Of a DNA stretch of 64,000 nucleotides, positions 10,421 to 19,725 are shown piece after piece. The DNA is taken from positions 1 through 64,000 of the forward strand of contig CAUEFX010000009.1 in NCBI GenBank assembly GCA_958477465.1, in the 5' to 3' direction. Source of the stretch: an uncultured Bacteroides sp. (GTDB taxonomy: Bacteria; Bacteroidota; Bacteroidia; Bacteroidales; Bacteroidaceae). How positions within the stretch are numbered: the first letter of the stretch is position 1; every line of letters starts with the position of its first letter. A program made the position numbers and the translations under genes. The notes below the pieces were generated by a model, which was not told the DNA's origin, ran no database searches, and saw nothing but the letters and a program-made list of their open reading frames with translations.

Positions 10421-10428
10421 TATCTTTG
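10421..10428 (+). promoter_or_regulatory. -7 box for the AAA-ATPase/nuclease-fold gene
   Basis: TATCTTTG is an exact TAnnTTTG match 25 bases before the ATG at 10454. Confidence 0.55.
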
Positions 10429-10453
10429 AATGGTCAATCAATAAAAAGTAACA

Positions 10454-12013
10454 ATGAACAGTGTATTACGCAAACTCCCGATTGGGATACAGACTTTTGA
10501 GGACATCCGCAAAAACAATTATCTGTATGTAGACAAGACTGCTTTCGTGTGGAGAATAGCGAATACAGGAAAACCATACTTTTTGAGTCGCCCGCGTCGA
10601 TTTGGGAAAAGCCTTTTGCTTTCTACTTTTGAAGCTTACTTTAAAGGTAAGAAAGAGTTGTTCGAAGGACTGGCCATCGAACAGATGGAAAAAGAATGGA
10701 AACAATTTCCGATACTGCATCTGGACTTGAATGCTAAGAAATACGAAACCCCGGAGGATTTGAATGCCATACTCAACCAGCATCTTGAAGAGTGGGAGAG
10801 CCTATATGGTAATGAGAAGAAAGACCGCAGTCCGGAAGAACGGTTCAGTTATGTTATCAGCCGGGCCAGCGAACAGGCAGGATGCGGTGTAGTAGTGCTG
10901 GTGGACGAATATGACAAACCCCTGTTGCAGGCATTGTGCAATATCCCTTTAATGGAAAAATACCGTCAGATACTGAAAGCATTCTATGGCGTTCTGAAAA
11001 GTTCCGACCGTTATCTTCGTTTCGTCTTCCTTACCGGTGTGACGAAATTTGCACAAGTCAGCGTCTTCAGCGACCTGAATCAACTGAATGACATCAGTAT
11101 GAAACCCCAATATGCTACGGTCTGCGGTATCACCATGCAAGAATTGACCCATACTTTCGCACCGGAAATACAACAATTGGCGGAACGCAATGGTTTTGCA
11201 CAGGAAGAAGCTCTTCAAAAGATGAAGGTATTGTATGACGGTTATCATTTCTGCGAATTTGCAGAAGGAGTCTTTAACCCCTTCAGCGTGCTCAATCTTT
11301 TCGACGGATACAAGTTCAGCAATTACTGGTTTCAGACAGGTACCCCTACTTTTCTTGTGGAGCTGCTCAAAAAAAGCGAATATGATTTACGTACCTTGAT
11401 TGATGGAGTAGAAGCATCCTCCTCTTCATTTACCGAATACCGGGTAGATGCCAATAATCCGATTCCACTGATTTACCAGAGCGGTTATCTGACAATAAAA
11501 GATTATAACCCGCGTTTCGGTAACTATCTGCTGGAGTTTCCTAACGATGAAGTACGATATGGTTTTATTGATTTTCTAATCCCCTATTATACATCTGTTG
11601 TCGATGATGAGCGTGGCTTTTACATTGGCAAATTTATCCTTGAGTTGGAAAATGGTGATTACGATTCCTTCCTCACCCGCTTGCAAGCTTTCTTTGCCGA
11701 TTTTCCATACGAACTGAATGATAAAACCGAACGCCATTATCAAGTGGTATTCTACCTCGTATTCAAATTGATGGGGCAATTCACCGATGTAGAGATACGT
11801 AGCGCATGCGGACGGGCAGATGCCGTTGTAAAGACTCCCGCTTACATTTACGTCTTCGAGTTTAAACTGAACGGGACGGCAGAGGAAGCTTTGCAGCAAA
11901 TAGACAATAAAGGATATTTGATTCCTTATCAAGCTGATGGGCGTAAACTTATTAAAATAGGTGTTGAGTTTAGTGCCGCCGAAAGAAACATCAGCCGGTG
12001 GTTACGAGGATAA
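10454..12013 (+). CDS. AAA-ATPase-like protein with C-terminal PD-(D/E)XK nuclease fold
   Basis: This 519-residue protein belongs to the large Bacteroidales family with an AAA-ATPase-like domain (PF09820 type) and a PD-(D/E)XK domain (PF08011 type). The N-terminus carries the family motif with a P-loop-like Arg-Arg-Phe-Gly-Lys-Ser (about 51-56). A Walker B-like Leu-Val-Asp-Glu-Tyr-Asp lies near residue 155. The C-terminal domain ends with Phe-Glu-Phe-Lys, the E-x-K part of the nuclease core, and a preceding Asp (Arg-Ala-Asp-Ala-Val). No member has a firmly established function, and ideas include defence and mobile-DNA processing. Gut Bacteroides often carry many copies. The response-regulator gene starts 24 bases downstream. 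Confidence 0.85.
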   Translation: MNSVLRKLPIGIQTFEDIRKNNYLYVDKTAFVWRIANTGKPYFLSRPRRFGKSLLLSTFEAYFKGKKELFEGLAIEQMEKEWKQFPILHLDLNAKKYETPEDLNAILNQHLEEWESLYGNEKKDRSPEERFSYVISRASEQAGCGVVVLVDEYDKPLLQALCNIPLMEKYRQILKAFYGVLKSSDRYLRFVFLTGVTKFAQVSVFSDLNQLNDISMKPQYATVCGITMQELTHTFAPEIQQLAERNGFAQEEALQKMKVLYDGYHFCEFAEGVFNPFSVLNLFDGYKFSNYWFQTGTPTFLVELLKKSEYDLRTLIDGVEASSSSFTEYRVDANNPIPLIYQSGYLTIKDYNPRFGNYLLEFPNDEVRYGFIDFLIPYYTSVVDDERGFYIGKFILELENGDYDSFLTRLQAFFADFPYELNDKTERHYQVVFYLVFKLMGQFTDVEIRSACGRADAVVKTPAYIYVFEFKLNGTAEEALQQIDNKGYLIPYQADGRKLIKIGVEFSAAERNISRWLRG

Positions 12014-12037
12014 AGAATACGATTCAAAATACGACTC

Positions 12038-12700
12038 ATGAGAGAATATATCATAGCAGACAATCAGGACATCACCAAAGCAGGTATGATGTTTCTGCTC
12101 AGCAAGCAGAAAGACGTATCACAGCTACTGGTTGCAGATAACAAAGCAGAACTTATCAGAGAATTGCGCCTGCACCCACAGGCAGTAGTAATCCTCGATT
12201 ATACTTTATTTGATTTTGCCGGAGCAGAAGAGCTGATAGTGCTTCGCGAGCGTTTTAAGGAGGTAGACTGGCTGTTGTTCTCCGATGAATTGAGCATCGG
12301 ATTTCTCCGTCAGATACTATTCAGCAGTATGGCATTCGGAGTGGTCATGAAAGACAACTCGAAAGAAGAGATACTCACCGCCCTCCAATGCGCATCACGC
12401 AAAGAACGCTTCATCTGCAACCACGTAACCAACCTGCTACTGTCCGGAAATACCCAACAGGCATCTTCGGGCAACACGCAGGAGGATCACCTGCTCACCG
12501 CCACAGAAAAAAACATTCTCAAAGAAATTGCATCAGGCAAGACCACCAAAGAGATTGCCGCAGAAAAGAACCTGAGCTTCCACACCATCAACAGCCACCG
12601 GAAAAACATCTTCCGGAAACTCGGGGTAAACAATGTACACGAAGCTACCAAATATGCCATGCGGGCGGGAATTGTGGATCTGGCGGAATATTATATTTAG
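12038..12700 (+). CDS. LuxR/NarL-type DNA-binding response regulator
   Basis: A 220-residue regulator with a receiver-like N-terminal domain and a LuxR helix-turn-helix at about 150-210. The presumed phosphoacceptor is Asp54 (Val-Ile-Leu-Asp). The usual acidic pair at the start of the receiver is reduced to Asp8-Asn9, so phosphorylation may be weak or absent. No sensor kinase is encoded nearby. It starts 24 bases after the AAA-ATPase gene and is probably cotranscribed with it. It ends 14 bases from the end of the convergent mnmA gene. Its targets are unknown. Confidence 0.82.
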   Translation: MREYIIADNQDITKAGMMFLLSKQKDVSQLLVADNKAELIRELRLHPQAVVILDYTLFDFAGAEELIVLRERFKEVDWLLFSDELSIGFLRQILFSSMAFGVVMKDNSKEEILTALQCASRKERFICNHVTNLLLSGNTQQASSGNTQEDHLLTATEKNILKEIASGKTTKEIAAEKNLSFHTINSHRKNIFRKLGVNNVHEATKYAMRAGIVDLAEYYI

Positions 12701-12714
12701 CAATCACTATTTCC

Positions 12715-13785
12715 CTATTCTATTCCTCCGCTTCCCACACACACCTCTGCCTTTTCATCGTAAATAACTCCGAACTGCCCGGGAGCAATACCTTGCAGCT
12801 TTTCAGAGGAAAGCACATGGAAGGTGTCACCCCGGCGGGAAAGACGCCCCTTGACAAACTCCGGAGTATGACGGATCTTAAAGGTGATATTCACCTCTTC
12901 TTTTTCCAGGTCTTCCTTCCAGGGATTTCCGGTGATAAAATGAAAATCGGAAAGGGAAAACTCCGTACCATATTGCGCTTCCGTGCCATAGCCATGAGAC
13001 ACATAGATAATATTCTCTTCAATATCCTTCTTTATCACGAACCAAGGGCCGCCTCCCAATCCCAGTCCTTTGCGCTGGCCGATGGTGTGAAACCAATATC
13101 CCCGGTGAGTTCCGATCCGTTTCCCGGTCTCCCACTCAATCACCGCCCCTTCTTTCTCTCCGAGAAAACGACGGACAAAATCATTGTAGTTTATCTTGCC
13201 TAAGAAGCAAATGCCCTGGCTGTCTTTTCTATACGCACTTGGGAGTTTGGCATTGCGTGCTATCTCGCGCACTTCATGTTTCATCAAATGTCCAATAGGG
13301 AACATCAATTTGGAAACCTGAAGATAATCGATCTGGGCAAGAAAGTCGGTCTGGTCTTTCACCGGATCTTTGGCTGTACCGAGCCAGGTTTTACCATCAC
13401 GCAGCAATGTGGTTGCATAATGCCCTGTGGCTGTAAAGTCGAAGTCTTTTCCGACACGCTGCTCAAAGCAACCGAATTTAATCAACTTGTTGCACATCAC
13501 ATCGGGATTGGGTGTCTGCCCTTTCCGTATTTTATCAATGGCATAGGCTGCCACATTGTCCCAATACTCACGATGCAGATCGACTATTTCCAATGGCAAA
13601 CCATACCGCCGGGCCGTAGCCGTGGCAAGTTCTATATCCTCTTCGGCAGAGCAGTCCATGTATTCCGCACCGTCCATGCCTATCTTGATATAAAACAACG
13701 AGGGCTTATACCCCTGCTCACAAAGGAGATGAACGACTACCGAACTGTCTACTCCACCTGATAATAAAGCTGCTATATTCTTCAT
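12715..13785 (-). CDS. mnmA: tRNA-specific 2-thiouridylase MnmA
   Basis: MnmA makes 2-thiouridine at position 34 of the tRNAs for Lys, Glu and Gln. The 356-residue protein has the ATP-binding PP-loop Ser-Gly-Gly-Val-Asp-Ser-Ser at 9-15. It also has the two catalytic cysteines, Cys98 (Pro-Asp-Val-Met-Cys-Asn) and Cys193 (Gly-Ile-Cys-Phe-Leu-Gly), equivalent to Cys102 and Cys199 of E. coli MnmA. Length is normal. Bacteroides genomes usually carry more than one mnmA copy, so this may be one of several paralogues. A -7 box lies only five bases upstream of the ATG, which would give a very short leader. Confidence 0.93.
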   Translation of the reverse strand: MKNIAALLSGGVDSSVVVHLLCEQGYKPSLFYIKIGMDGAEYMDCSAEEDIELATATARRYGLPLEIVDLHREYWDNVAAYAIDKIRKGQTPNPDVMCNKLIKFGCFEQRVGKDFDFTATGHYATTLLRDGKTWLGTAKDPVKDQTDFLAQIDYLQVSKLMFPIGHLMKHEVREIARNAKLPSAYRKDSQGICFLGKINYNDFVRRFLGEKEGAVIEWETGKRIGTHRGYWFHTIGQRKGLGLGGGPWFVIKKDIEENIIYVSHGYGTEAQYGTEFSLSDFHFITGNPWKEDLEKEEVNITFKIRHTPEFVKGRLSRRGDTFHVLSSEKLQGIAPGQFGVIYDEKAEVCVGSGGIE

Positions 13786-13790
13786 GGCGG

Positions 13791-13798
13791 CAAAGATA
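13791..13798 (-). promoter_or_regulatory. -7 box directly upstream of mnmA
   Basis: The minus strand reads TATCTTTG, an exact TAnnTTTG match, ending five bases before the ATG at 13785. If used, the mRNA would be nearly leaderless. No good -33 element is visible. Confidence 0.35.
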
Positions 13799-13843
13799 AG
13801 GCAAACGATGTTTACAGGCTATCACACAATAAAGGCATTTTTA

Positions 13844-13859
13844 TACCACAATTGTGGTA
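13844..13859. promoter_or_regulatory. 16-base perfect palindrome between divergent genes
   Basis: taccacaattgtggta is a perfect palindrome in the 123-base gap between mnmA (minus) and the S41-like gene (plus). It sits 18 bases before the -7 box at 13878-13885, close to where a -33 element would lie. This is the geometry of an operator for a dimeric regulator. Confidence 0.5.
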
Positions 13860-13877
13860 GATAAGCGAAGTATTTCC

Positions 13878-13885
13878 TACATTTG
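13878..13885 (+). promoter_or_regulatory. -7 box for the S41-like lipoprotein gene
   Basis: TACATTTG matches TAnnTTTG exactly, 23 bases before the ATG at 13909. A TTG at 13852-13854 lies 23 bases upstream, slightly farther than the usual 19-21. Confidence 0.5.
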
Positions 13886-13908
13886 CAACTCCAAAAGACG
13901 ATAAAGAT

Positions 13909-15303
13909 ATGAAGATAAGAAACATACTGTTCACCCCTATGTTGTTCATCGTGATGATATCCGGGCTTTTCTCCTGCGGTGTAGACCGCTGGCCGGAATA
14001 TGCCGAAGAGACCGACCTGGATATATGGATAGACAGCGTGATGCGTCTGGAATACCTTTGGTATGATGAAATGCCTTCGGTAACTCCCAACCAATATTTT
14101 CTGGCTCCCGCAGAGTTTCTCAAAAAAGTGATTTATTCCACTCTCGACAAGAACTATTCGTACATAGACACACTGAACAAGGTGCAGTCTCCCGAATACG
14201 GTTTCGACTATACACTCTATAAGAATGCTGATATAGATACACTTTACAATGCCTTAATCACCAATGTCCGCCCCGGTTCTCCTGCCTCAGCGGCCGGTCT
14301 GGAACGTGGAGAATGGATAGTGAAAACAGACGGTGAATACATCACCAAGAAAAACGAAAAGGCCCTCCTCCAAACAGGAAAGGCCATGACACTGACCTTG
14401 GGAAAATACGAGCTGCAAAACATCAAGGATGAAGATAAGAATACCGAAAAGCAGAAAGGCGTGGTTATAGAGACCGGAACTGCCAACATCGGAGCCGAAC
14501 GAATAGTAGAAGATGACCCGATTCCCGTATACGAAATAGTAACCAGCGCCACAGGGGTAAAAGTGGGATATGTGGTCTACAACCATTTCACAGCAGGAAC
14601 TGCCGATGACAAGGAGAAATACAACGACAAGCTGCGCGATATCTCCCGGGAATTTGCCGGTGCCGGCGTAACTCACTTCATGCTCGACTTGCGCAACAAT
14701 ACCGGAGGATCATTGGAATGTGCGCAGTTATTGGCTTCTCTGTTGGCACCGGGAAGCGAAGTGGGAAAAATCTGTGCCCATCTGGAATATAACGACAAGC
14801 AATCCTATAAAGACTTCGACCTGCTCTTCGACCCGCAACTGATAGGAAACGGAGTGAATATGAACATCCAAAAAGGGTTCATACTAACCAGCAGTACTAC
14901 CACGGGGATGGCAGGAACTCTTTATGACTTCCTGTTTCCGTTTGAGAATTGGGAAATATTAGGTACGGCACTGCCTGCCATGGGAGTAGCGACCGAAAGT
15001 TTTATCAACTCTACATACGGCTGGTCGTTGAATCCGGTAGTATGCACCGTCTACAACAGTGCAGGCGAAGCACATATAGGAGGAAATTTTACTGCCAAAT
15101 ATACAATAGATCAGACATCGGCCACTAATTTAGTGACCTATCTGCCACTGGGAAATAAAGAAGAGACATTATTCAGCGTGGCTCTCGGCGTTATTGACGG
15201 AACTTATCCTCCCAAAGAGGAAGAGCCGGATGAAGAGACACCGGACACCGGCACTACATACACAGTCCGCCTCGGAGACGGGATAAGCCCCTTAACAAAA
15301 TAA
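13909..15303 (+). CDS. S41-family peptidase-like lipoprotein with PDZ domain
   Basis: A 464-residue lipoprotein (Leu-Phe-Ser-Cys, Cys near residue 23) with the C-terminal-processing-protease layout. A helical N-terminal part is followed by a PDZ-like domain (about 95-165) and then an S41 core. The S41 motif Asp-Leu-Arg-Asn-Asn-Thr-Gly-Gly-Ser is clear near residue 262. Where active members have Ser-Ala-Ser-(Glu), this protein reads Ser-Ser-Thr-Thr-Thr-Gly-Met-Ala (328-335). The nucleophilic serine may therefore be missing or shifted. The C-terminus is an acidic, proline-rich tail. The next lipoprotein gene starts four bases downstream, so the two form an operon. Confidence 0.78.
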   Translation: MKIRNILFTPMLFIVMISGLFSCGVDRWPEYAEETDLDIWIDSVMRLEYLWYDEMPSVTPNQYFLAPAEFLKKVIYSTLDKNYSYIDTLNKVQSPEYGFDYTLYKNADIDTLYNALITNVRPGSPASAAGLERGEWIVKTDGEYITKKNEKALLQTGKAMTLTLGKYELQNIKDEDKNTEKQKGVVIETGTANIGAERIVEDDPIPVYEIVTSATGVKVGYVVYNHFTAGTADDKEKYNDKLRDISREFAGAGVTHFMLDLRNNTGGSLECAQLLASLLAPGSEVGKICAHLEYNDKQSYKDFDLLFDPQLIGNGVNMNIQKGFILTSSTTTGMAGTLYDFLFPFENWEILGTALPAMGVATESFINSTYGWSLNPVVCTVYNSAGEAHIGGNFTAKYTIDQTSATNLVTYLPLGNKEETLFSVALGVIDGTYPPKEEEPDEETPDTGTTYTVRLGDGISPLTK

Positions 15304-15307
15304 GATA

Positions 15308-16150
15308 ATGATAATAAAAACGAATGCAACGCTATTTTATTTTTTCCTGTTTCTTTCCCTGACACCGACGGCATGTAATGAGAATGAAGAAGAAAGTACG
15401 GAAGAGAACATAGCCTGTCTCACTATTACCGAAACGACCGGTTCCGGAGAGGAAAGAATTACTACCGAACAGAAATTTATCTATGCAGATGGGAAATTAA
15501 CCCGACACATCACCAAGCAGACTTATACGGACAGACTACTTGAAGGTGAATACACGCATAGTGTCAGCAGCCGGATCAGTTATGAACCGGGGAGGGTTAT
15601 CGTAACCGATGAAAGCGGCATCGTGTCTACCTATCAGCTGAATGAGAAAGGATATGCCACCTTGTGTACCCGCAAAGAGCCCGGCGGAAAAACCCGCACA
15701 TATACATTCTCTTACTCAACGACAGGAGATGAAAACCTCACCGGAATCAAAGAAAGCATTGACGGTAACTTGTCCTCCGAAATATCAATCAGTATCCCGG
15801 ACAACGGTACAATGAATATAACGGAACAAGTAAATACCTGTCAAAACACATTCACCACCGGCATCAATGAAAACCACCCCGGCATATCCAATGAGAAAAG
15901 TAAGCTGCCATACCTGTTCCTATCAGAGCGCTATCCTCTCTCCTTCCATACAGAAGCTTTCTATGCCCATATACTCGGAGCACCTCTGTCTTTTCTTCCG
16001 GGCCAATTGACAATAGAAAACAGTGAAGAAGTTACGACTTATAGCTATGCTGCGGACGAGAGAGGATACATCACGTCATGTGCGGTAAGAATCAGTATTC
16101 TGGGTAAGAGTTGGTATCGCGATGTGCAGTATGCATACTTTTTTGATTGA
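15308..16150 (+). CDS. DUF4595-like lipoprotein of unknown function
   Basis: A 280-residue lipoprotein with a signal peptide ending Pro-Thr-Ala-Cys (Cys near residue 23). The mature part contains repeated beta-strand segments of the type seen in DUF4595/YD-like proteins (tyrosine-rich strands with Gly-Lys and Glu-Lys-Gly turns). I cannot assign a function. It begins four bases after the S41-like gene and is surely cotranscribed, so it may be a partner or substrate of that protein. It converges with the esterase gene, 35 bases away. Confidence 0.68.
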   Translation: MIIKTNATLFYFFLFLSLTPTACNENEEESTEENIACLTITETTGSGEERITTEQKFIYADGKLTRHITKQTYTDRLLEGEYTHSVSSRISYEPGRVIVTDESGIVSTYQLNEKGYATLCTRKEPGGKTRTYTFSYSTTGDENLTGIKESIDGNLSSEISISIPDNGTMNITEQVNTCQNTFTTGINENHPGISNEKSKLPYLFLSERYPLSFHTEAFYAHILGAPLSFLPGQLTIENSEEVTTYSYAADERGYITSCAVRISILGKSWYRDVQYAYFFD

Positions 16151-16185
16151 ATCCTACTTTCGGTCAACTATTTCCTGCCTATTCT

Positions 16186-17001
16186 TTACTTCTTAAAGAA
16201 TTTACTGAAAAAAAGAATCTGATAGTCGATGGAGTTATTCCAATACTCGCTGTTGTGCGCTCCCGGACGAGTGATGAAATCGTGATCGATCTTCAACTCC
16301 AACAAACGGTTGTGCAGGTTCTTATTTACATCCAGAAAGAAATCTGCCTCCCCACAATCCACAATCAGTGCCAGATCACCATTCTGTAATTTATCCACCT
16401 GGTTGATAACCGTATGGTCATCCCATACCTGCTTGTTCTCTTCGATTGTTCCCAATTGTTCGGACATCAACCAGTTCTTCGGGAACGGACGGATATCGAC
16501 TCCACCGCTGGTACTGCCTGCCGCACCGAACACATCTTTATGCCGGATGGCGTTCCAAAGCGCTCCATGCCCTCCCATACTAAGTCCGGTAATGGCGCGC
16601 CCACGACGGTCGGCTATCGTCTTATAATGGCTGTCTATATAATCGGTCATTTCTGAAGAGATAAAAGTTTCGTAACGATAATCCTTATTCTTCGGGCTAT
16701 CCCAATACCAGCTGTTCTTACCATCGGGACATGCAAAAATAATTCCTTTCTCATCGGCAATCTGCGGAAGTTCGGGACGAATGCCGATCCATGTTTTGGC
16801 ATTACCGCCGAAGCCATGCAGCAGGTATACCACCGGGCATGCAACTCCATTTTCCCCCAAAGCAATATCAGGAACAACCACTACCATTTGCACTTCCTTG
16901 TTCATAGAAGGACTTTTTACCATCAGCGTATCTACCTGTGCTGCATAAAACGGAAGCACTGCCCACAGCAGGCAAACCAATAATAAACTTTTTCTTTTCA
17001 T
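16186..17001 (-). CDS. Secreted alpha/beta-hydrolase esterase
   Basis: A 271-residue esterase of the PF00756 type (esterase D, feruloyl/acetyl-xylan esterase and siderophore esterase relatives). A signal peptide (1-21) targets it to the periplasm. The oxyanion-hole region is Leu-Leu-His-Gly-Phe-Gly-Gly (60-66). The nucleophile is Ser141 in Gly-Leu-Ser-Met-Gly-Gly, and His249 (Pro-Gly-Ala-His-Asn) is the catalytic histidine. Asp220 is the probable acid. The substrate is uncertain. The gene is divergent from a TonB-dependent receptor, which would suit either a siderophore ester or an acyl-decorated sugar. Confidence 0.85.
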   Translation of the reverse strand: MKRKSLLLVCLLWAVLPFYAAQVDTLMVKSPSMNKEVQMVVVVPDIALGENGVACPVVYLLHGFGGNAKTWIGIRPELPQIADEKGIIFACPDGKNSWYWDSPKNKDYRYETFISSEMTDYIDSHYKTIADRRGRAITGLSMGGHGALWNAIRHKDVFGAAGSTSGGVDIRPFPKNWLMSEQLGTIEENKQVWDDHTVINQVDKLQNGDLALIVDCGEADFFLDVNKNLHNRLLELKIDHDFITRPGAHNSEYWNNSIDYQILFFSKFFKK

Positions 17002-17034
17002 CGTATTATTACATATTCAAGTGATTAATGCCGG

Positions 17035-17042
17035 CAAAAATA
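17035..17042 (-). promoter_or_regulatory. -7 box for the esterase gene
   Basis: The minus strand reads TATTTTTG, an exact TAnnTTTG match, 33 bases upstream of the esterase ATG at 17001. Confidence 0.5.
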
Positions 17043-17076
17043 CCGGATAATAATGAAAAGAGAAACATTTTTTGTC

Positions 17077-17084
17077 TATTTTTG
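17077..17084 (+). promoter_or_regulatory. -7 box for the TonB-dependent receptor gene
   Basis: TATTTTTG is an exact match, 20 bases before the ATG at 17105. An upstream in-frame ATG at 17072 would lie before this promoter, which argues for the start at 17105. Confidence 0.5.
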
Positions 17085-17104
17085 TATCGATAAAAACCAA
17101 CCCT

Positions 17105-19480
17105 ATGAAAAAGCGATCCGTATTTCTTCTGTTCTTTCTCAATCTCCTCATAACGGCAACGGCACAACCCTTCCATGAGATAAAAGGTACCGTTATCGAC
17201 AAGACCAGCCGTAAACCATTGGAATTTATCAATGTGGTAATCGCCGGTTCGGGCATGGGCTGTGTCACGGATTCAGTGGGGCACTTCACCATCCAAGCGG
17301 TTCCTCTCGGCATCTACCGCTTGCAGGCATCTGCCGTAGGATATAAAACCACCCTGACCTCCGAATATATCCTTTCGACCAAAAATCTGAATATAAACAT
17401 TGAAATAGAAGAAAATCCGACAGAATTGGAGGGAGTCACCATTACCGCCTCCCCCTTTCGCCGCGATCCGGAAAGTCCGGTAGGCCTGCGTATTATCGGA
17501 GTACAGGAAATCGAGAAAAGTCCGGGAGCCAACCGGGACATTTCACGCGTAGTACAATCCTATCCGGGCGTAGCCTTCTCGCCCGCCGGATACCGTAACG
17601 ACCTGATCGTACGTGGCGGTTCTCCATCCGAAAACCGCTTCTATCTGGATGGAGTCGAGATACCGAACATTAATCATTTCAGCACGCAAGGAGCATCGGG
17701 AGGTCCCGTCGGCATCATCAATGCAGACTTTATACGGGAAGTTAATTTCTACACGGGCGCCTTTCCGGCAGACCGGGGCAACTCGCTCAGCACAGTGCTC
17801 GACTTTAAACTCCGCGACGGAGATATGGAACGGAACTCATTGAAAGCCACGCTCGGCGCATCGGAAGTATCCCTTGCCTCCAGCGGACATCTGGGAAACA
17901 AGACTTCCTATCTCGTATCTGTCCGCCAATCCTATCTGCAATTTCTGTTTGACATGTTAGAACTGCCCTTCCTACCTACTTTTACAGATGCACAATTCAA
18001 GTTGAAAACCCGCTTCGACGAGCAGAATGAACTGCTTGTACTCGGCTTGGTCGGTATAGACAATATGCGTCTCAACACCAGACTGGACGGAGAAAAAGCC
18101 GAATACATATTGAGCTACCTGCCCAAGATACAGCAAGAGACATTCACACTGGGAACCGTATATCGCCACTATGCCGGAGCACACGTGCAGACGGCTGTTG
18201 TCAGCCACAGCTATCTGAACAACCGCAACACCAAATATCTGCACAATGACGAATCATCGGAAGCCAACCTCACTCTCCGGCTACGCTCTGTAGAACAGGA
18301 GACGAAGCTGCGGCTGGAGAACAGCTCTACCTTCGGAGCCTGGAAAGTAAACTTGGGACTGAACCTCGATTACAGCCGGTACACCAATACCAGCTACCAA
18401 CACGTGTACATCGGAAAAGAAGAAACATTCGACTATCACACGACCTTAGGGTTTCTCCGCTGGGGAATATTCGGAACGATGAGCTACGTTTCGCCCGACG
18501 AACGCTTCACGGCATCATTGGGGGTAAGGGCGGATGCCAATAACTATTCGTCAAGGATGAAGCACCTCTCCGAGCAGCTCTCCCCACGCCTCTCCCTCTC
18601 CTACCGCCTCATCGACGGACTGTATGCCAGCGGCAGTGCCGGACTGTATTACCAACTGCCTCCCTACACCGGACTCGGGTTCAAAGGGAACAGCGGAAAA
18701 CTGGAAAATAAGCAGCTACGCTATATGAGCGTAAGCCAAGGCAGCCTCGGCCTGAACTGGCATGCCGGCAGTACATTCGAGCTTTCCGCCGAAGGCTTTT
18801 ACAAGTCATACGACCGGATTCCCCTATCCGTTTCAGATGGTATTCCGCTTGCCTGCAAAGGCAATGATTACGGGGTAATCGGCAATGAAGAACTGATTTC
18901 TACCGCCCAAGGCCGTTCATACGGTATAGAGATTTTGTTGAGATGGCTCGTTGCCCGAAAGATGAACCTGTCCTCTTCGTTCACCTTTTTCAAAAGCGAA
19001 TATCGCAACAACAAGCAAAGCGAATACATCGCATCGGCATGGGACAACCGCTATATTTTCAATCTGAGCGGGACATACAACTTCCCCCGCCACTGGAGTT
19101 TCGGCATGAAAGTAAGCTGTATCGGCGGTGCTCCCTATACTCCATATAATGAAGAAAAATCCCAGCTCGTAACGGCCTGGAACGCACAGGGTAGGCCCTA
19201 CTACGACTATAGCAAATACAATACGGGGCGTCTTCCGGCTTTCGGGCAGCTGGATGTCCGGGTAGACAAAACATTCTACCTCAAACGCTGCATGCTGGGT
19301 TTCTACATCGACTTGCAAAATGTGACAAAGAGCACTTTCAAGCAACCGGATATTTATATGAGTACCGGAGTGATTGAAAACCCTTCTGCCCAACCATCCG
19401 AACAGCGGTATCAAATGAAATACATCGAACAGAAAAGCGGCACACTGATGCCGACTCTCGGAATTACGTTCGAATATTAA
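17105..19480 (+). CDS. TonB-dependent outer-membrane receptor
   Basis: From this start the protein has 791 residues and begins with a clean Sec signal peptide (1-21). An earlier in-frame ATG at 17072 would add 11 residues ahead of the signal and lies before the likely promoter, so I prefer 17105. A carboxypeptidase-regulatory-like beta-domain follows (about 25-105). Then come the plug (Val-Arg-Gly-Gly-Ser-Pro-Ser-Glu-Asn) and a 22-strand-type barrel ending in Phe-Glu-Tyr. There is no SusD partner, so this is an ordinary TonB receptor rather than a SusC. The ligand is unknown. The divergent esterase gene hints at an ester-containing ligand such as a siderophore. Confidence 0.9.
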   Translation: MKKRSVFLLFFLNLLITATAQPFHEIKGTVIDKTSRKPLEFINVVIAGSGMGCVTDSVGHFTIQAVPLGIYRLQASAVGYKTTLTSEYILSTKNLNINIEIEENPTELEGVTITASPFRRDPESPVGLRIIGVQEIEKSPGANRDISRVVQSYPGVAFSPAGYRNDLIVRGGSPSENRFYLDGVEIPNINHFSTQGASGGPVGIINADFIREVNFYTGAFPADRGNSLSTVLDFKLRDGDMERNSLKATLGASEVSLASSGHLGNKTSYLVSVRQSYLQFLFDMLELPFLPTFTDAQFKLKTRFDEQNELLVLGLVGIDNMRLNTRLDGEKAEYILSYLPKIQQETFTLGTVYRHYAGAHVQTAVVSHSYLNNRNTKYLHNDESSEANLTLRLRSVEQETKLRLENSSTFGAWKVNLGLNLDYSRYTNTSYQHVYIGKEETFDYHTTLGFLRWGIFGTMSYVSPDERFTASLGVRADANNYSSRMKHLSEQLSPRLSLSYRLIDGLYASGSAGLYYQLPPYTGLGFKGNSGKLENKQLRYMSVSQGSLGLNWHAGSTFELSAEGFYKSYDRIPLSVSDGIPLACKGNDYGVIGNEELISTAQGRSYGIEILLRWLVARKMNLSSSFTFFKSEYRNNKQSEYIASAWDNRYIFNLSGTYNFPRHWSFGMKVSCIGGAPYTPYNEEKSQLVTAWNAQGRPYYDYSKYNTGRLPAFGQLDVRVDKTFYLKRCMLGFYIDLQNVTKSTFKQPDIYMSTGVIENPSAQPSEQRYQMKYIEQKSGTLMPTLGITFEY

Positions 19481-19725
19481 AGCAGAAAAAAACTCGCAGC
19501 ACGCATGACAGTAAAGACAGACGGATATACTCCCGAACAACCCAAAAACAGACAACCGAATGACGCCACCTGTCCGGTATGATTAAACGAAGGCTCACAA
19601 AAATAAAGTCTCATAATAAAAACGAAGCTGCATAATACGTTAAATATTCATTAATATACTCTCCATATAGACAGTGTATCAATAGATTCGAGTAAATTTC
19701 GGAACAGAAACCATTCATATACTAT

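Noticed and set aside
12388..13203. A 271-codon plus-strand open frame overlapping the regulator end and mnmA
   Set aside because: It lies out of frame with the regulator and antisense to mnmA, and its translation shows no domain pattern. The two overlapping genes have clear family motifs.
17072..17104. Upstream ATG for the TonB-dependent receptor
   Set aside because: It precedes the exact -7 box at 17077-17084 and would place 11 residues ahead of a good signal peptide.
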